Below are positions 51,240 to 61,913 of a DNA stretch of 64,000 bases, piece by piece. The stretch's first letter is position 1, and every line of letters starts with the position of its first letter. The stretch covers positions 12,767,932 to 12,831,931 of the forward strand of contig NC_049988.1 in NCBI RefSeq assembly GCF_000003815.2, in the 5' to 3' direction. The stretch is from Branchiostoma floridae. Lineage: Eukaryota > Chordata > Leptocardii > Amphioxiformes > Branchiostomatidae. The notes beneath the pieces were generated by a model. The model was not told where the DNA came from. It was given only the letters and a program-made list of their open reading frames with translations, and did not search any database. The position numbers and the translations under genes are program-made.

Positions 51240-51357
51240 AAATTGCTGGGATACCCAAAGAGAAACACAAGATTGTTGCTGTATATATGTTTGTTTGTTT
51301 GTTTGTATGTTTCTTTATTTCCTTGTTTGTCAATTTAAAAATTGTTTTAGAATTGCT

Positions 51358-51475
51358 ACAAGGTAGTTGATTGTCAGAATTGTGCAAATCTTTACAATAT
51401 GAAATGTTCATTAATTATTAAGTAGTTCAAAATTTGTTTGTTACAAGGTAGTTGATTGTCAGAATTGTGCAAATG
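51358..51475 (+). repeat. 85-bp spaced direct repeat in the presumed MINDY4 3' UTR
   Basis: ACAAGGTAGTTGATTGTCAG plus AATTGTGCAAAT is present at 51358 and 51443 without differences. Just before it is a (GTTT)n run at 51287-51310. The repeat may mark a short duplication within the 3' UTR. Confidence 0.85.
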
Positions 51476-51485
51476 TTCACCTATA

Positions 51486-51491
51486 ATTAAA
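51486..51491 (+). terminator. Candidate MINDY4 poly(A) signal ATTAAA
   Basis: ATTAAA lies 247 bp after the stop codon, followed within 40 bp by T/GT-rich sequence (GTTATTATGGTGCTGAATTT). No canonical AATAAA occurs earlier in the 3' flank. The true site could be further on, for example AATAAA near 53471. Confidence 0.35.
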
Positions 51492-51499
51492 TACTTCTC

Positions 51500-51885
51500 T
51501 AGAAAATATGATGTTATTATGGTGCTGAATTTTATTTTTGTCCCCTGGAAATATGATTGAGTTGTCAAAATGTTCAAATGACAATGCATTGTCAAAGTCG
51601 AGATATTCAGATTTGTATATGGTAGATATGATAGTAATTATGACATTTGGAAACCAGAATGAAAACCATGTTTACCTGTCCAGAACTTCGACGTTAATTT
51701 GTCTTGTTGAAAAATAATAGACCGAATGCTAAGAATTATTTTCCTTTACAAAATGTTATTGTTAATATTGCTAGCATTTTTTGCTATTTATGACTATGAA
51801 TACAAATGAATTGTGTTACAAGATATCACGCAATGTATAAATATGACATTTTGCTACAATATCACATTCCAAATATATGTTTACC
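51500..51885. other. 3' flank, nothing recognised
   Basis: AT-rich DNA with TTGCTA words repeated near 51765-51855; no gene or element recognised. Confidence 0.3.
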
Positions 51886-51889
51886 TGCA

Positions 51890-52535
51890 TGTATGCAGGT
51901 ATGGTTTTGATGCTGGTGGAAACTTTTCGGTAGCCGGGGATGTAGGGCGCTGTATCTCGTGAACGGATGGTGCGAGCACGACGATTTTTGGTACGTGGGT
52001 TGGGGGTGGTAGCCTGACACTCAGGTGTGATTTTGGGCCTCCTGGCGCTTGACCTTGACATTGAAGGTGGCATTTTTGGTGTTTTGGGGGCACTTTTGGC
52101 GCTGTGTGTCCGGAACGATACGCGCGATTGCGACGATTTTTGGTGCATGGGTGGGGGGTTGTTGCCTGTTGCCTAGGATTGACTTTGGGCCTTGTCGCGT
52201 TTGAACTTGACCCGGCAGGTCGAATTTTGTGTCCGGGAGGGGTGTTTCCGGAGTTATATCTTCTGAACGGCTGGTGCTGGCGCAATGATATTTGGCACAT
52301 GTGTCGGCGGTGGCTGAATAATGCTCAATTTTGATTTTGGCGCCCTTGGTGCTTGAACTTGACATTTTAGGTTACCTTTTGTGCGGGCACGGGGCGTGCG
52401 CTGTATCTCCGGAACGCAAGGTGCCATTGTGTTGCCATTTGGTACGTGAGTTGTTTGTGGTGTCCTGGTGGTCAGGTTTGATTTTGGGCCTCCTAGTGCT
52501 TGAACTTGATACTGTATAGGTTGACCCTGTTTTAG
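51890..52535 (+). repeat. Degenerate ~150-bp satellite with TATCTCCGGAACG core
   Basis: Four units start around 51950, 52102, 52252 and 52400 (period 148-152). Each reads approximately CTGTATCTCCGGAACGGNTGG, then CGATTTTTGGTACGTG, then GATTTTGGGCCTCCTNGNGC and TTGAACTTGACNTT. The DNA is more GC-rich than the surroundings. Long minus-strand open frames here, rich in Pro/Ser/Thr/Lys, are products of the repeat and do not keep frame between units. Confidence 0.9.
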
Positions 52536-52539
52536 TGTG

Positions 52540-54190
52540 GTTGGGGCATCCTCCCAATATCTGCTTGGTTTTAAAAACAGATTATGGTTGGGTGTAGAAC
52601 CATCATCTGGCCTGGGCCACCTTCAATGTATCAGGTTACTTAGTGGCACTGACAGTTTGCCAGATGACGGGAGTGTGCCAGATTATATATCTGTTGGTCA
52701 GGTATAATTGGAGTTTGCTTATTACTCTTTGTGGTGTTTCTAGAGCTGTATAGTACTGAGTTTTAAGTTCCGGTACAAGTTCCTTTACCCTGTTGGCAAT
52801 CTTGGTTGAACTTGAACTTAAACAGAAGAAGATGCAATTTTCTAATGTGGAGGAGAACTGTATAGAGTGTGGGCATAAGAGAAAGGTATGTGTATGATTT
52901 GTCCTGTGTTTCTTTTTGTTTCTTTGGTAATGCCATTTCCATACTGTATACAGGTAATTTGTTGTTTTGGGCTAGTCATATTCACTTGGTTTTTGGGCCT
53001 GCTTAATCTATGGTACAGGCAGGGTTAAGTGGTGGAGGCTTAGCTTTGTTCTGTTTTAAATTCAGTATCGTTTGTTGCATTTTGTCGCGGCAAATATATG
53101 ATGAAATTCCCCTTCTAAGCAACTGCTCATTGGTTTGGGGGGATGTTTGCTGGGTGTTTGCTTTGACTACAACAGCTTCTGAACTTTTCAAAGCTTCCAT
53201 TGCCAGCAGCTTGCCATCTATAAATGGGATTGACAAGGACATTTTTCATAGTAAATTATGCTGTTAAATTTGGCTTAGATACTACAGGCGATTTAGGTTT
53301 GGGTTGGATGGATTGAATGAAAATATCATACCACCCTGGGGACTAACTGTTGCTGCTGCATGGGGGCTACCACTATTCATGTTGTCTAATGTCTATGGAA
53401 CTACAGATAAAAGTATCATTGGTCAAATTATGCGAGTAACATTCCGATGTCAAGTGAATAACACCCCAGAAATAAATCTTTAATGAATATCATTGGAAGA
53501 ACACAAACCAAGGAGACTTAGCAGCTGCATTAGGTCAGTACATTGAAATAGGAAGATATTAGTATATCATGTGACAGAGTAACTACATGTGCATGGGCCA
53601 TCTGAGACAAAAAAAGGTAGCGTCTCAACAACTTCAAAGTACTGTGGTTGGTTACATACTTAAGAAATCCAAAATAAGTAATGTTCATCCCTGTCCAAAC
53701 TTACAAATTCAGAAAATGGAATTTCAGAGTCAGACTTTTGCATGGTGCACAACCAACACAGTAAAAAGCTCATTTTTCCAACCACGTACCACAGACAAAA
53801 AGGCAAAAATACACAATAGGTCTACAGAAACCCAATACATTTCATGCAGGCCTGAGGTCTACGAACTCTTGTTGTTTAAGTTTTCAATGTTATGAAAATG
53901 TAAGACAAACTGAATGATAACTTTGCTGCCTTATTGAATTCTTTTAGAAGGAAAAATGTATTAAATTTTATACCTTTTCTCTCATGTTTAATCGTTAAAT
54001 GATTGTGAAATATCTTAACCAACGTGTTTTGCAATACCTGCACCTAGTATGTAAATATCCATTAAATTGTGCAGCTCATTTTTCAGGTCTATGATTTGTT
54101 TGAATTGCAGAATTTATTATTACTGTAATAAAGACTCAACTGACTGTATTATGTAACAGAGTATTTAATACACGCAGTATTATTAAAGCG
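52540..54190. other. 3' intergenic DNA, nothing firmly recognised
   Basis: The right edge of the satellite fades out near 52830 (TTGAACTTGAACTT). Mixed AT-rich DNA follows. An AATAAA at 53471 and another at 54128 are possible poly(A) signals. I saw no domain, RNA or TIRs. Confidence 0.35.
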
Positions 54191-54194
54191 TATA

Positions 54195-54612
54195 CATCAG
54201 AGGCAGGGGTTGGTACAAAAACTTTTTTCTTGTTGGACCGGTCCGGAAAAAAACGGACCTGAAAAAATTCGGTGGACCGGATGTTGGACCTATTGGAAAA
54301 TGAACAGATTATATGATCAGGCATCCACACGTCTTTGGACTGTAACCGGTCGAAGAAAATTATAAGAGCAAAGTAGAGTAGAGTCTATAGTCACTTCTAC
54401 CACGCTTTACAGTCAATCGTACAAAGGCAATTAGCCTTGTAGCATTTTAAAACGCCAATGGGAGCCGAATATTCCACAGAACAGACTTCTTTGTAGCGAC
54501 CATTATTTTGAGTATCGTCCATTCACAAGTTTTCACAGACAATCAGGTTCGGACCTGAACCTGATCCTCTGGACCCAAACCGGACCTGAATTCTCTGTAC
54601 CAATACACTTCC
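54195..54612. mobile_element. Possible GGTTGGTACA / TGTACCAATAC element with GGACC words
   Basis: GGGGTTGGTACAAAAAC at the left and TTCTCTGTACCAATAC at the right are an imperfect inverted pair. GGACCGGTCCGG, CGGACCTGAA and CAAACCGGACCTGAA words fill both ends. Boundaries are approximate. Confidence 0.5.
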
Positions 54613-57224
54613 CAAATCATAGGCGTACTGTGCAGAATTCTAGTCCTCCAAAAATACATGTAGAGACTGTCAGAATTAAGACGTATAATTATAAGCAGCA
54701 GGCTTGATTGATTTATGCGCAGATCATTAATCCAGGAAGCGTACATGGCTTTGTTGATCCGTGTAATCAGGGGGCTTAACGCCTGGAGAGGATTTTTCTG
54801 TCTTGTTTTTCACGCCATACTTAAGACGATTCCCCAACGACTGTCATATGTGATCGATCGAAGTCGCTGCCGCTAAGCCATTCAACACCTAAGGCGACAT
54901 CTTTAAACCGTATACCTGTCGTTCAAATCTGTCCCTGGACGTATGAGATACAGGTTATCGCCAAAAATATCCTTAAAGTCGTTTTTATTTTAATTAGATG
55001 TCATATCTTTAGGCGTCATGTGTTTGAGGTATCAGCTACTTGCACTCGTTTTGCTCAAACTTGCATTCTTCAACTTTTGCCTTTCGTCCAAATCTCTCCC
55101 TTGGGGAACAAGATATATAATTCATCGTCAAAAAAATATCCTTGAAAATCTTGTGTTTTAAGTGGGTGCAATATCTTCTGTAGTCATGTGTTTGGGGTAT
55201 CGTCTACTTGTACTTGTTTTAACCTTAAGCGCAAACTTGCATACTTTACCAAAGCCGGCATCTTCCAATGAACGAAAGGAAGAATAGCTTTGAGTAGGGA
55301 AGAAGCCGTTGTATTGCCAATGAGTTTGATGAATCGTTATAAGATCGCTAGGCTGTTTACGTCCTTTCCCAATCTAACCCTGCAGGAGAAGTTATACTTT
55401 ATCGTCAAAAAATCCTTGAACATCGTATGTATTTTAATTAGATGCTATATAGGCGTCATATGTTGGGGGTGTAAGCTACTTGTATCTTTTTTGACATTAA
55501 ACTCAAACTTGCAAACTTCAACTTTTGCCAGTCGTCCAAATCTTTAACTGAAGGTACAAGATATAAGCCATCATTAAGAATATCCGTGAACATCGTATAT
55601 TTTTCAAGTAGGTGCCATATCTTCTGGCTTCATGTGTTTTGGGTATCGGCTACTTGTACTTTATCTGCCATTAAGCTCAAACTTGCACACTTACCAAAGC
55701 CGGCATCTTCCAATGAGCGATAGGAAGAATAGCTTCGAGTACGAAAGAGGTTGTTGCATCGCAAATGGGTATGAATAATCACTACTAAATCTGAAACCTG
55801 TTTACGTCTAGTCCGAATCTCTTGCTATATATTCAGGCGTCATGTGTTGGGGGTATTAGCTACTTGCAATTGTTTTGACATAAAGCTCCAAATCTCTCCC
55901 TGGGGATATAAGATATAATTCATCGTCAAAAATATCCTTGAACATCGTATGTATGTTGATTAGGTGCCATATCTTCTGGCGTCATGTGTTTGGGGTCTCA
56001 GCTACTTGTACGTGTTTTGACATTAAGCTGACAAACTTGCACCCTTACCAAATATGTCATCTTCCAACGTACGATGGAAAGATTAGCTTCGGGTAAGAAA
56101 GAGGTCGTTGCATTGCAAATAAGTTTGATAAATTGCTATAAAATCGCTAGCCTGTTTACGACGACTCCCAGTCTATTGCTGTGGGAATAAGATATAAGTT
56201 TTCGTCGAAATATTCTTGAACGTCGTTTGTATTTTAAATCGAAGTCATATCTTCAGGCGTTTGGTGTTTGGTGTATCAGCTATTTGCACTTATTTTGACA
56301 TTAAGCTCAAACTTGCACACCAGCTAAAGCCGTCTTCTTTTGACGTACGATAGCAAGAATAGCTTCGGGTACCAAATAGGTCGTTGCACTGCTGAGTTTG
56401 AAGTATCTGTTTACGTGTAATCCAAATCCCTTGCTGCAGGAAAAATTATACGTTATCGTCAGAAATGTCCTTGAACATCGTATGTGGCTTACGTAAATGC
56501 TTTATCGTCAGGCGTCATGTGTTGGGGGTATCAGCTACTTATACTTGTTTTGACATTAAGAAGCACTACTTTAACTTTACCTGTCGTCTAAATCTCTCCC
56601 TGGAGGTATTCACCGGTATAAGATATAATTTATTGGCAAGAATATCCTTGAACATCGTATGTATCTTAATTAGATGTTGTATCTTCAGGCGTCATGTCTC
56701 AGTTACTTATACTTTCACACAAACCAAAGCCGGCATCTTTCAACTTGCGATAAAATTGATAGCTTGGGGTACAAAAGAGGTCGTTGCATTGCCATCGAGT
56801 GAAGAATAGCTAGTCTGAAGCCTGTTTACGTATAGTCCGAATTTCTACCTGCAGGAATGAGAAATAATTTATCGTCAATATCCTTGAACATCGTATTATC
56901 TTAATCGGGTGTTGTATCTTTAGGCGTACGCGTCATGTGTTTGAGGTCTCGGCTACTTTTACTTGTTTTGTCAATAAGCTCATAATTGCATATTTCTACT
57001 TGTCGTCCAAATCCCTCCCTGGGCGGTTAAAGATATGATTCATTTGCAGAAAATTCATTGAAAATCCCATTTATTTTAATTCGGTGTTGTACGTTCAGGC
57101 GTTAGTGTTTGGGGTATCAGCTACTTTTACTTGTTTTGTCATTAAGATCAATCTTGCATATTTTAACTTTTACCTGTCGTCTAGATCTAGATCTCTCCCT
57201 AAAGGTATTCACCGGTATAAGGTA

Positions 57225-57674
57225 GAAGAAGAACTTTATTGCTCGACATTTGTACGTGGTACAATGTATGGCAACGACTGTTGCACAAAGTACAAAATAG
57301 GTGTATAGAATAAGACTTAATATCCTAATTAACATAACAAGAAGGGCTAACACAAGTCTTTGATATAGTGTTGCAATCGAGTTGAGTTATACATGAGTTT
57401 CATTACTCTTTCTAATAGTAAAGCAGTCTTTGATATATTTGCCTATCTTTGCATTATGGAAGTTGTGGCATCCAAAGATATATACAAATCTGTCTGTAGC
57501 ATCGAGTCTCTTGAAATCTGCTGTACTGGATTCGAGAAATGTGAATAGCTCATTTCGTAAAATAGCGTATCTAGAACATTCCATTAAAAAGTGAAATTCA
57601 TCTTCAATATGCTTTGGACAGAAAGGACAGAACCTTTGGTCAGGGGCTACATTGTAGATATAATTCATTAGCAA
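57225..57674 (-). mobile_element. 5'-truncated LINE, C-terminal fragment, antisense
   Basis: The minus-strand open frame from 57674 to 57387 reads NYIYNVAPDQRFCPFCPKHI, EDEFHFLMECSRYAILRNEL and continues to stop. The CPFC...H...C arrangement is the zinc-finger-like end of many non-LTR reverse transcriptases. The 3' UTR ends with CAATAAAGTTCTTCTTCTAC at 57225. It is inserted between satellite words GGTATAAG and ATATAATTCATT, so it arrived after the array formed. Confidence 0.88.
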
Positions 57675-58149
57675 AAATATTCTTGTAGATCGTATGTATC
57701 TTAATTAGTTGTTGTATCTTCAGACATCATGTATTGTCTCAGTTAATTGTACTTTCACACCAACCAAAGCCGGCATCTTCCATCGTACTATAGAAATAAT
57801 AGCTTCGGGTACGAAAGAGGTAGTTGCATCACCAATGAGTTTGAAGAATCACCATATTAAACCGGTAGCCTGTTAACGTCTAGTCCAAATCTCTTGCTGC
57901 AGGAATAAGATATAAGTTCTTGTCAAAAATATCCTTGAACATCGTATGTATTCTTTTTAAGTGTTATGTCTTCAGGCATCATGTGTTTGGGGTATCGGCT
58001 ACTTGTACTTGTTTTGACATTCAGCTAAAACCTGCATACTTTATCTTTTACCTGTCGTCCAAATCTCTCCCTGGGGTGTAAGATACAATAAATCGTCAAA
58101 AATATCCTTGAACATGATATGTATTCTAAGTTGGTGCCATATCTTCTGG

Positions 58150-58535
58150 AGTCATGCGAATTTCATTTCATAATGGATTGTCCAACTTACAAAGAAAACC
58201 GTCAAAAGTTATTAGAATCTCTTGTATGTAAGTCCGATATTGTACTACCACATGCTAAGACAGAGATATTCAATATGTTATTATCATGTCCGGTTCATAT
58301 ATGTACCTACGTAGGTCAATTCATTTACGATTCCTTGCAAAAACGAGACAATGCAATATTGACATAATGTTCTGAAGTGTTAGCTTGTATAACATAAACT
58401 ATATTGTTTATGCTGATACATTATATTAGATTAGTTTAGTTGTAGTAGTGCATAGTTCAACTTCACTGTATACAATGATTGCCATACATTGTACCTGTTA
58501 CAATTGTCGCTCAATAAAGTTCTTCTGTGTTTGGG
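58150..58535 (+). mobile_element. 5'-truncated LINE, C-terminal fragment, sense
   Basis: From 58155 the plus strand reads CEFHFIMDCPTYKENRQKLL and KTEIFNMLLSCPVHICTYVG to a stop at 58365-58367. It lines up with the antisense fragment 0.5 kb away (FHFLMEC, ...Y...FI). The 3' UTR carries CCATACATTGTACC and ends AATAAAGTTCTTCTG. The first half of the zinc-finger motif is cut off by the 5' truncation. Confidence 0.88.
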
Positions 58536-58920
58536 GTGTCAAACTTGCACACTTAACAAAGACAGCATCTGCACTGCCAATGAGGTTGAAGAATCTGTTT
58601 ACGTATAATCCAAATCTCTTTCTGCACGAAAAAATATATACGTTATCTTCAGAAATATCCTTGAACATCGTAGTGACATATCTTCAGGCGTCATATGTTT
58701 GAGGTATCAGTTACTTGCACTTGTTTTGTCATTTCACTCAAACGTGCATACGTCAACTTTTGCCTGTCGTCCATATCTCTCCCTGGAGGTACAAGATACA
58801 AGTACTTATCTCCATGTTATCCTTATAATCCATGTATTTTCAGTAGGTGCCATATCTTCAGGCGTCATGTGTTTGAGGTATTAGCTACTTGTACTTGTTT
58901 TGACATTAAGCTCAAACTTA

Positions 58921-59370
58921 ATAGAAATAGCTAAACTTTCTTTCCAACACTGAATTAATATAGGGACTTACCCTAAATTTTCGGCCAACTCCGTCGACCT
59001 TGTTCACAGAATGACCCTATCTCCAGCAGTGACGTCAGGAACACGCCACTTTTGCAGGAGGGGGTCATAAGTATCAGAAAGTCTGTGCCGCCCCCCGTCT
59101 CTGTTGATTGTGGGCCGGTGGGCTCAAATGTACACTGCCTCCTTCACTCCTCGCGCGAAGAAATCCTGTTCTGAGTCTAAGATTTTGACTTTGTTCAACG
59201 AAGCACAGACTTCCTGATACTTATGACCCCCTCCTGCAAAAGTGGCGTGTTCCTGACGTCACTGCTGTAGATAGGGTCATTCTGTGAACAAGGTCGACGG
59301 AGTTGGCCGAAAATTTAGGGTAAGTCCCTATATTAATTCAGTGTTGGAAAGAAAGTTTAGCTATTTCTAT
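58921..59370. mobile_element. 450-bp palindromic foldback element, 168-bp arms
   Basis: The left arm 58921-59088 and right arm 59203-59370 are inverted copies of equal length without gaps. I found only about two mismatches by eye (ATCTCCAGC/ATCTACAGC and ATCAGAAAG/ATCAGGAAG). The 114-bp spacer is GC-rich and shows no coding potential. Outer ends are ATAGAAATAGCTAAAC. It is embedded in the satellite and must be young. Either a foldback transposon or a hairpin-forming MITE. Confidence 0.95.
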
Positions 59371-59650
59371 AATGTATTCTGCCAACATCAACCAAAGCCG
59401 ACTTCTTCCAACGTACGATAGAAAGAATAGCTTTGGGTATGAAAGAGTTGGTTGCAGAAGAACCTCTATCAAATCCCTAGTTATATCAAACAAATCATTG
59501 AAACCCGTATTCATTTTTATTCTTTGCTGTATCTTCGGGAGTCATCCAAACGGGAACGTCTTGCAAAGGGCGATAGACGGGAGGATATAGGGTTCAAAAG
59601 AGGCCATTTCCCTGCATTGCCAATGAGTTAGGGGAATCACCTTTAAATCA

Positions 59651-60225
59651 CAAGACGTCCAACGGAGTGACAGGTAAAGCACACGTGTAAATTTGTCTGA
59701 GCATCCCAAATCCTCGGGAGAAACTTTCATTCAATCTTGTCTTTACGCTGTCGTTTTAATATTCAAAGGGATTTCAGTAGCTTGCTCAATTATATGAACC
59801 CTAGGGTCAGCTAGGGTGAATGCTCTATTCGCGACATTTGCTTTTTCGATCCGTATTTCCATTGATATTACTATACAGACATGTATGTTTGTATTATATC
59901 AATTTTGTGGTTGTCATAATCGTAAGATTTTATTACACTGAAGAGAGGTTACATCAGCTAAACAGGTCACATCGTAGATACTTTAGTCTTACGCTTATGC
60001 ACAGAGTATCAACAAAACGTCTTATGATACATGGTGCTCCGAAGTAATAAACCGGCTTAAACAAAATTCGTTAATATTTAATCACTTTTAGTCTGTCAAC
60101 GTCTAGTGACTATACCGGGAAAATCCTGTGGTCGTGAGGTTTAGGTTGCCGTCTACCTTACCGTCGACTGCACAGATTGCGGGAGAAGTTTCAATCATAA
60201 TACACATGCACGCAAGTCTTAGTTC
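59651..60225. other. Intergenic DNA, nothing recognised
   Basis: No repeats, TIRs or coding signal I can support. AATAAA-type words near 60046 could be a poly(A) signal for an unknown plus-strand transcript. Confidence 0.3.
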
Positions 60226-60232
60226 TCCCAAC

Positions 60233-60270
60233 TCTCGCGAGAACTAGGTCACTCCGCGACCAAGATGGAC
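60233..60270. promoter_or_regulatory. Possible CpG-type promoter: TCTCGCGAGA plus CAAGATGG
   Basis: TCTCGCGAGA at 60233-60242 is a perfect 10-bp palindrome, the consensus associated with BANP-type housekeeping promoters. CAAGATGGAC, a partial YY1 site, begins 18 bp downstream at 60261. CCGCGACC between them adds CpGs in otherwise CpG-poor DNA. On the minus strand AAAG|GTAAGC (about 60306-60315) resembles a donor. No first exon could be identified on either strand. Confidence 0.4.
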
Positions 60271-60434
60271 TAATAGCCATCGAAAATTTGTAGTTTAATA
60301 CGTGTGCTTACCTTTAATAACAGTCACTGATTGATGAAAATTCTATTAACACATGCATGCATATGCAGGTTGGGATGTGCATGCAGTCTTTTAGAGGGAA
60401 TTTTGAGCTGTGTATCTTAGAGGCTACTTGTAAT

Positions 60435-60585
60435 TTATGTGGCGTTAATGGCTTAGTGGTTAGGCTATAGGGCATAGGGTTGGATGGTCAGTGTTTCGAT
60501 TCTGGGCTAGACGTTGTGTCCTTGGGAAATGAACTTTACACGACTTTCCAGACAGGTGTAAATAGGAACCATTTGCCGTGGATTG
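60435..60585 (+). mobile_element. tRNA-type SINE
   Basis: TGGCTTAGTGGTTAGGCTAT (A box) and GTTTCGATTCTGGGC (B box), then GTTGTGTCCTTGGGAAATGA and CACGACTTTCCAGACAGGTG. After it, GCCGTGGATTGCAAAAA is directly repeated (60576 and 60598). Confidence 0.6.
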
Positions 60586-60689
60586 CAAAAACACATGCCG
60601 TGGATTGCAAAAATAAACATCCGAAAATATAATGTATACTAATGTCATTAAACATTACATGATCAAAGATGATGTGAAGGAACAAAAAT

Positions 60690-60870
60690 GAAGAATCCAT
60701 TGCACGGTATACTATATTCTGAGTGTGTTCAGTCCTTTGTTCAACCTTCCTAACCACTTAGATTTCATACTAAAGGCAATTTTTGTTTGTCAATTTATTT
60801 TTTATTTCTAAACTCGCATCAGTTTTTTTTTTTGTTCCCAGAGGATGTCATCAATATAATCAAATATGTT
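60690..60870 (+). repeat. Dispersed repeat, relative of 2040-2230
   Basis: CACGGTATACTATATTCTG, CAACCTTCCTAACCACTTAG and TTGTTCCCAGAGGATGTCAT occur in the same order as at 2040-2230. Confidence 0.5.
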
Positions 60871-61131
60871 TGTCGTTGGGTACTTAGTAGTCCGTGCATC
60901 TACCAGTTGTCACTTTGCACAACATGCGTAGATAAGAGTTGGGCTATAATCGTGTGTATGACAGCAGATGCGAATCCATTCCTTATACATCTTGTATACC
61001 TGCCAACAGATTCAGATGCCAGCTACTGATGTTCCTCGCTATTTGATATTCGAGTCGTTGCGGTTACTGTGAAGACAGGCTAACTGTGACATGTACGACT
61101 CCAAACACGTTTGTATAAACACAACCAATCA

Positions 61132-61482
61132 GTTTACCAAAAGCCCGTACTAAGAGACTCAGCAAGTCCTTCCTCCATAGCGCCATCCGTCTATACAACA
61201 AGAAGGTTACACAGTAGTGCTATTATATTAACACTTGTTGTTAGCCATTACCTGTACTGCTTGTAACTCGGTACCGTTTTCCAATACGTTGATTTTAGTC
61301 TATTATGTATGTTATACACATGTTAACTGGAATCTACAAGTCGTTGTTTGTATGCAGCTATTGTTATTATGTGTTTTGTGTGGATTTGGTAAGCCTGACG
61401 TGTGTAATAAGGTCAAAATTCGGGTGAATGTGTGTTTGCCCGCGAGAACCTTAATAAATAAAAACATTGAACATTGAACAAC
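61132..61482 (+). mobile_element. 5'-truncated LINE with (ACATTGA)n tail and AACCA target duplication
   Basis: The frame at 61141-61212 reads PKARTKRLSKSFLHSAIRLY and ends NKKVTQ stop, a non-LTR C-terminus. The 3' end is AATAAAAACATTGAACATTGAAC. AACCA is repeated at both junctions with the duplicated host sequence, and the other tandem copy lacks the insert at this point. Confidence 0.75.
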
Positions 61483-61913
61483 CAGTTACTTGACAAGAAA
61501 ATGCATGACTACATCGTTAGATGCGCAGAAAATTTCTTTCCTACCATAAAGTAGCATTCAATTATCTCCAAGCACTGAAGAAAAGTACTGCCCCGGGCAT
61601 TTTCCTTGCCCCTAACATTGACCCTTAAAGCCAGAGACATCTTCATCAAACTGCTCGTACTGCTCTTGATTGCAAAACGTTCCGCTCCACGGTTGTTCGA
61701 GGAAAATACGAATATTTCTAGACTCATCGATTATTGATAGATAACTTTGGTACTTGTCTACTTCTTTACCTTGTACTAGTTGCCTGAGTTGGCATTGGGT
61801 ACTTAGTAGTCTACAGGCATAGACTGGAAGCTCGTTATAAAGAGTAGATATATACACCTGTGTATGACAGCAGATACTAATCCATTCCCTGTGCATCTTG
61901 TATACCTGCTTAA

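Larger units (their letters stand above)
54890..59650 (+). repeat. Complex ~440-bp dimeric satellite (about 16 half-units), interrupted by insertions
   Basis: The word ATATCTTCAGGCGTCATGTG recurs about 16 times with changes, followed by TTTGGGGTATCAGCTACTTG, TACTTGTTTTGACATTAAGC and TCAAACTTGCA. Each half-unit starts with a TCCAAATCTC word in one of two forms, TCTCCCTGGGG or TCTTGCTGCAGG, which mostly alternate. Spacing alternates ~270 and ~170 bp because one half carries an extra module (CCAAAGCCGGCATCTTCCAA, AAGAATAGCTTCGGGTACG, AAGAGGTCGTTGCATTGCC). Two LINE pieces (57225-57665, 58150-58535) and a palindrome (58921-59370) interrupt it. Confidence 0.92.

Noticed and set aside
51816-52365. 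Three overlapping 110-139 codon minus-strand frames
   Set aside because: They follow the ~150-bp degenerate satellite and do not keep the same frame in successive units.
55290-58934. Several plus-strand frames containing LNIVCILIRC-type repeats
   Set aside because: Translations of the dimeric satellite; interrupted by stops in most units.
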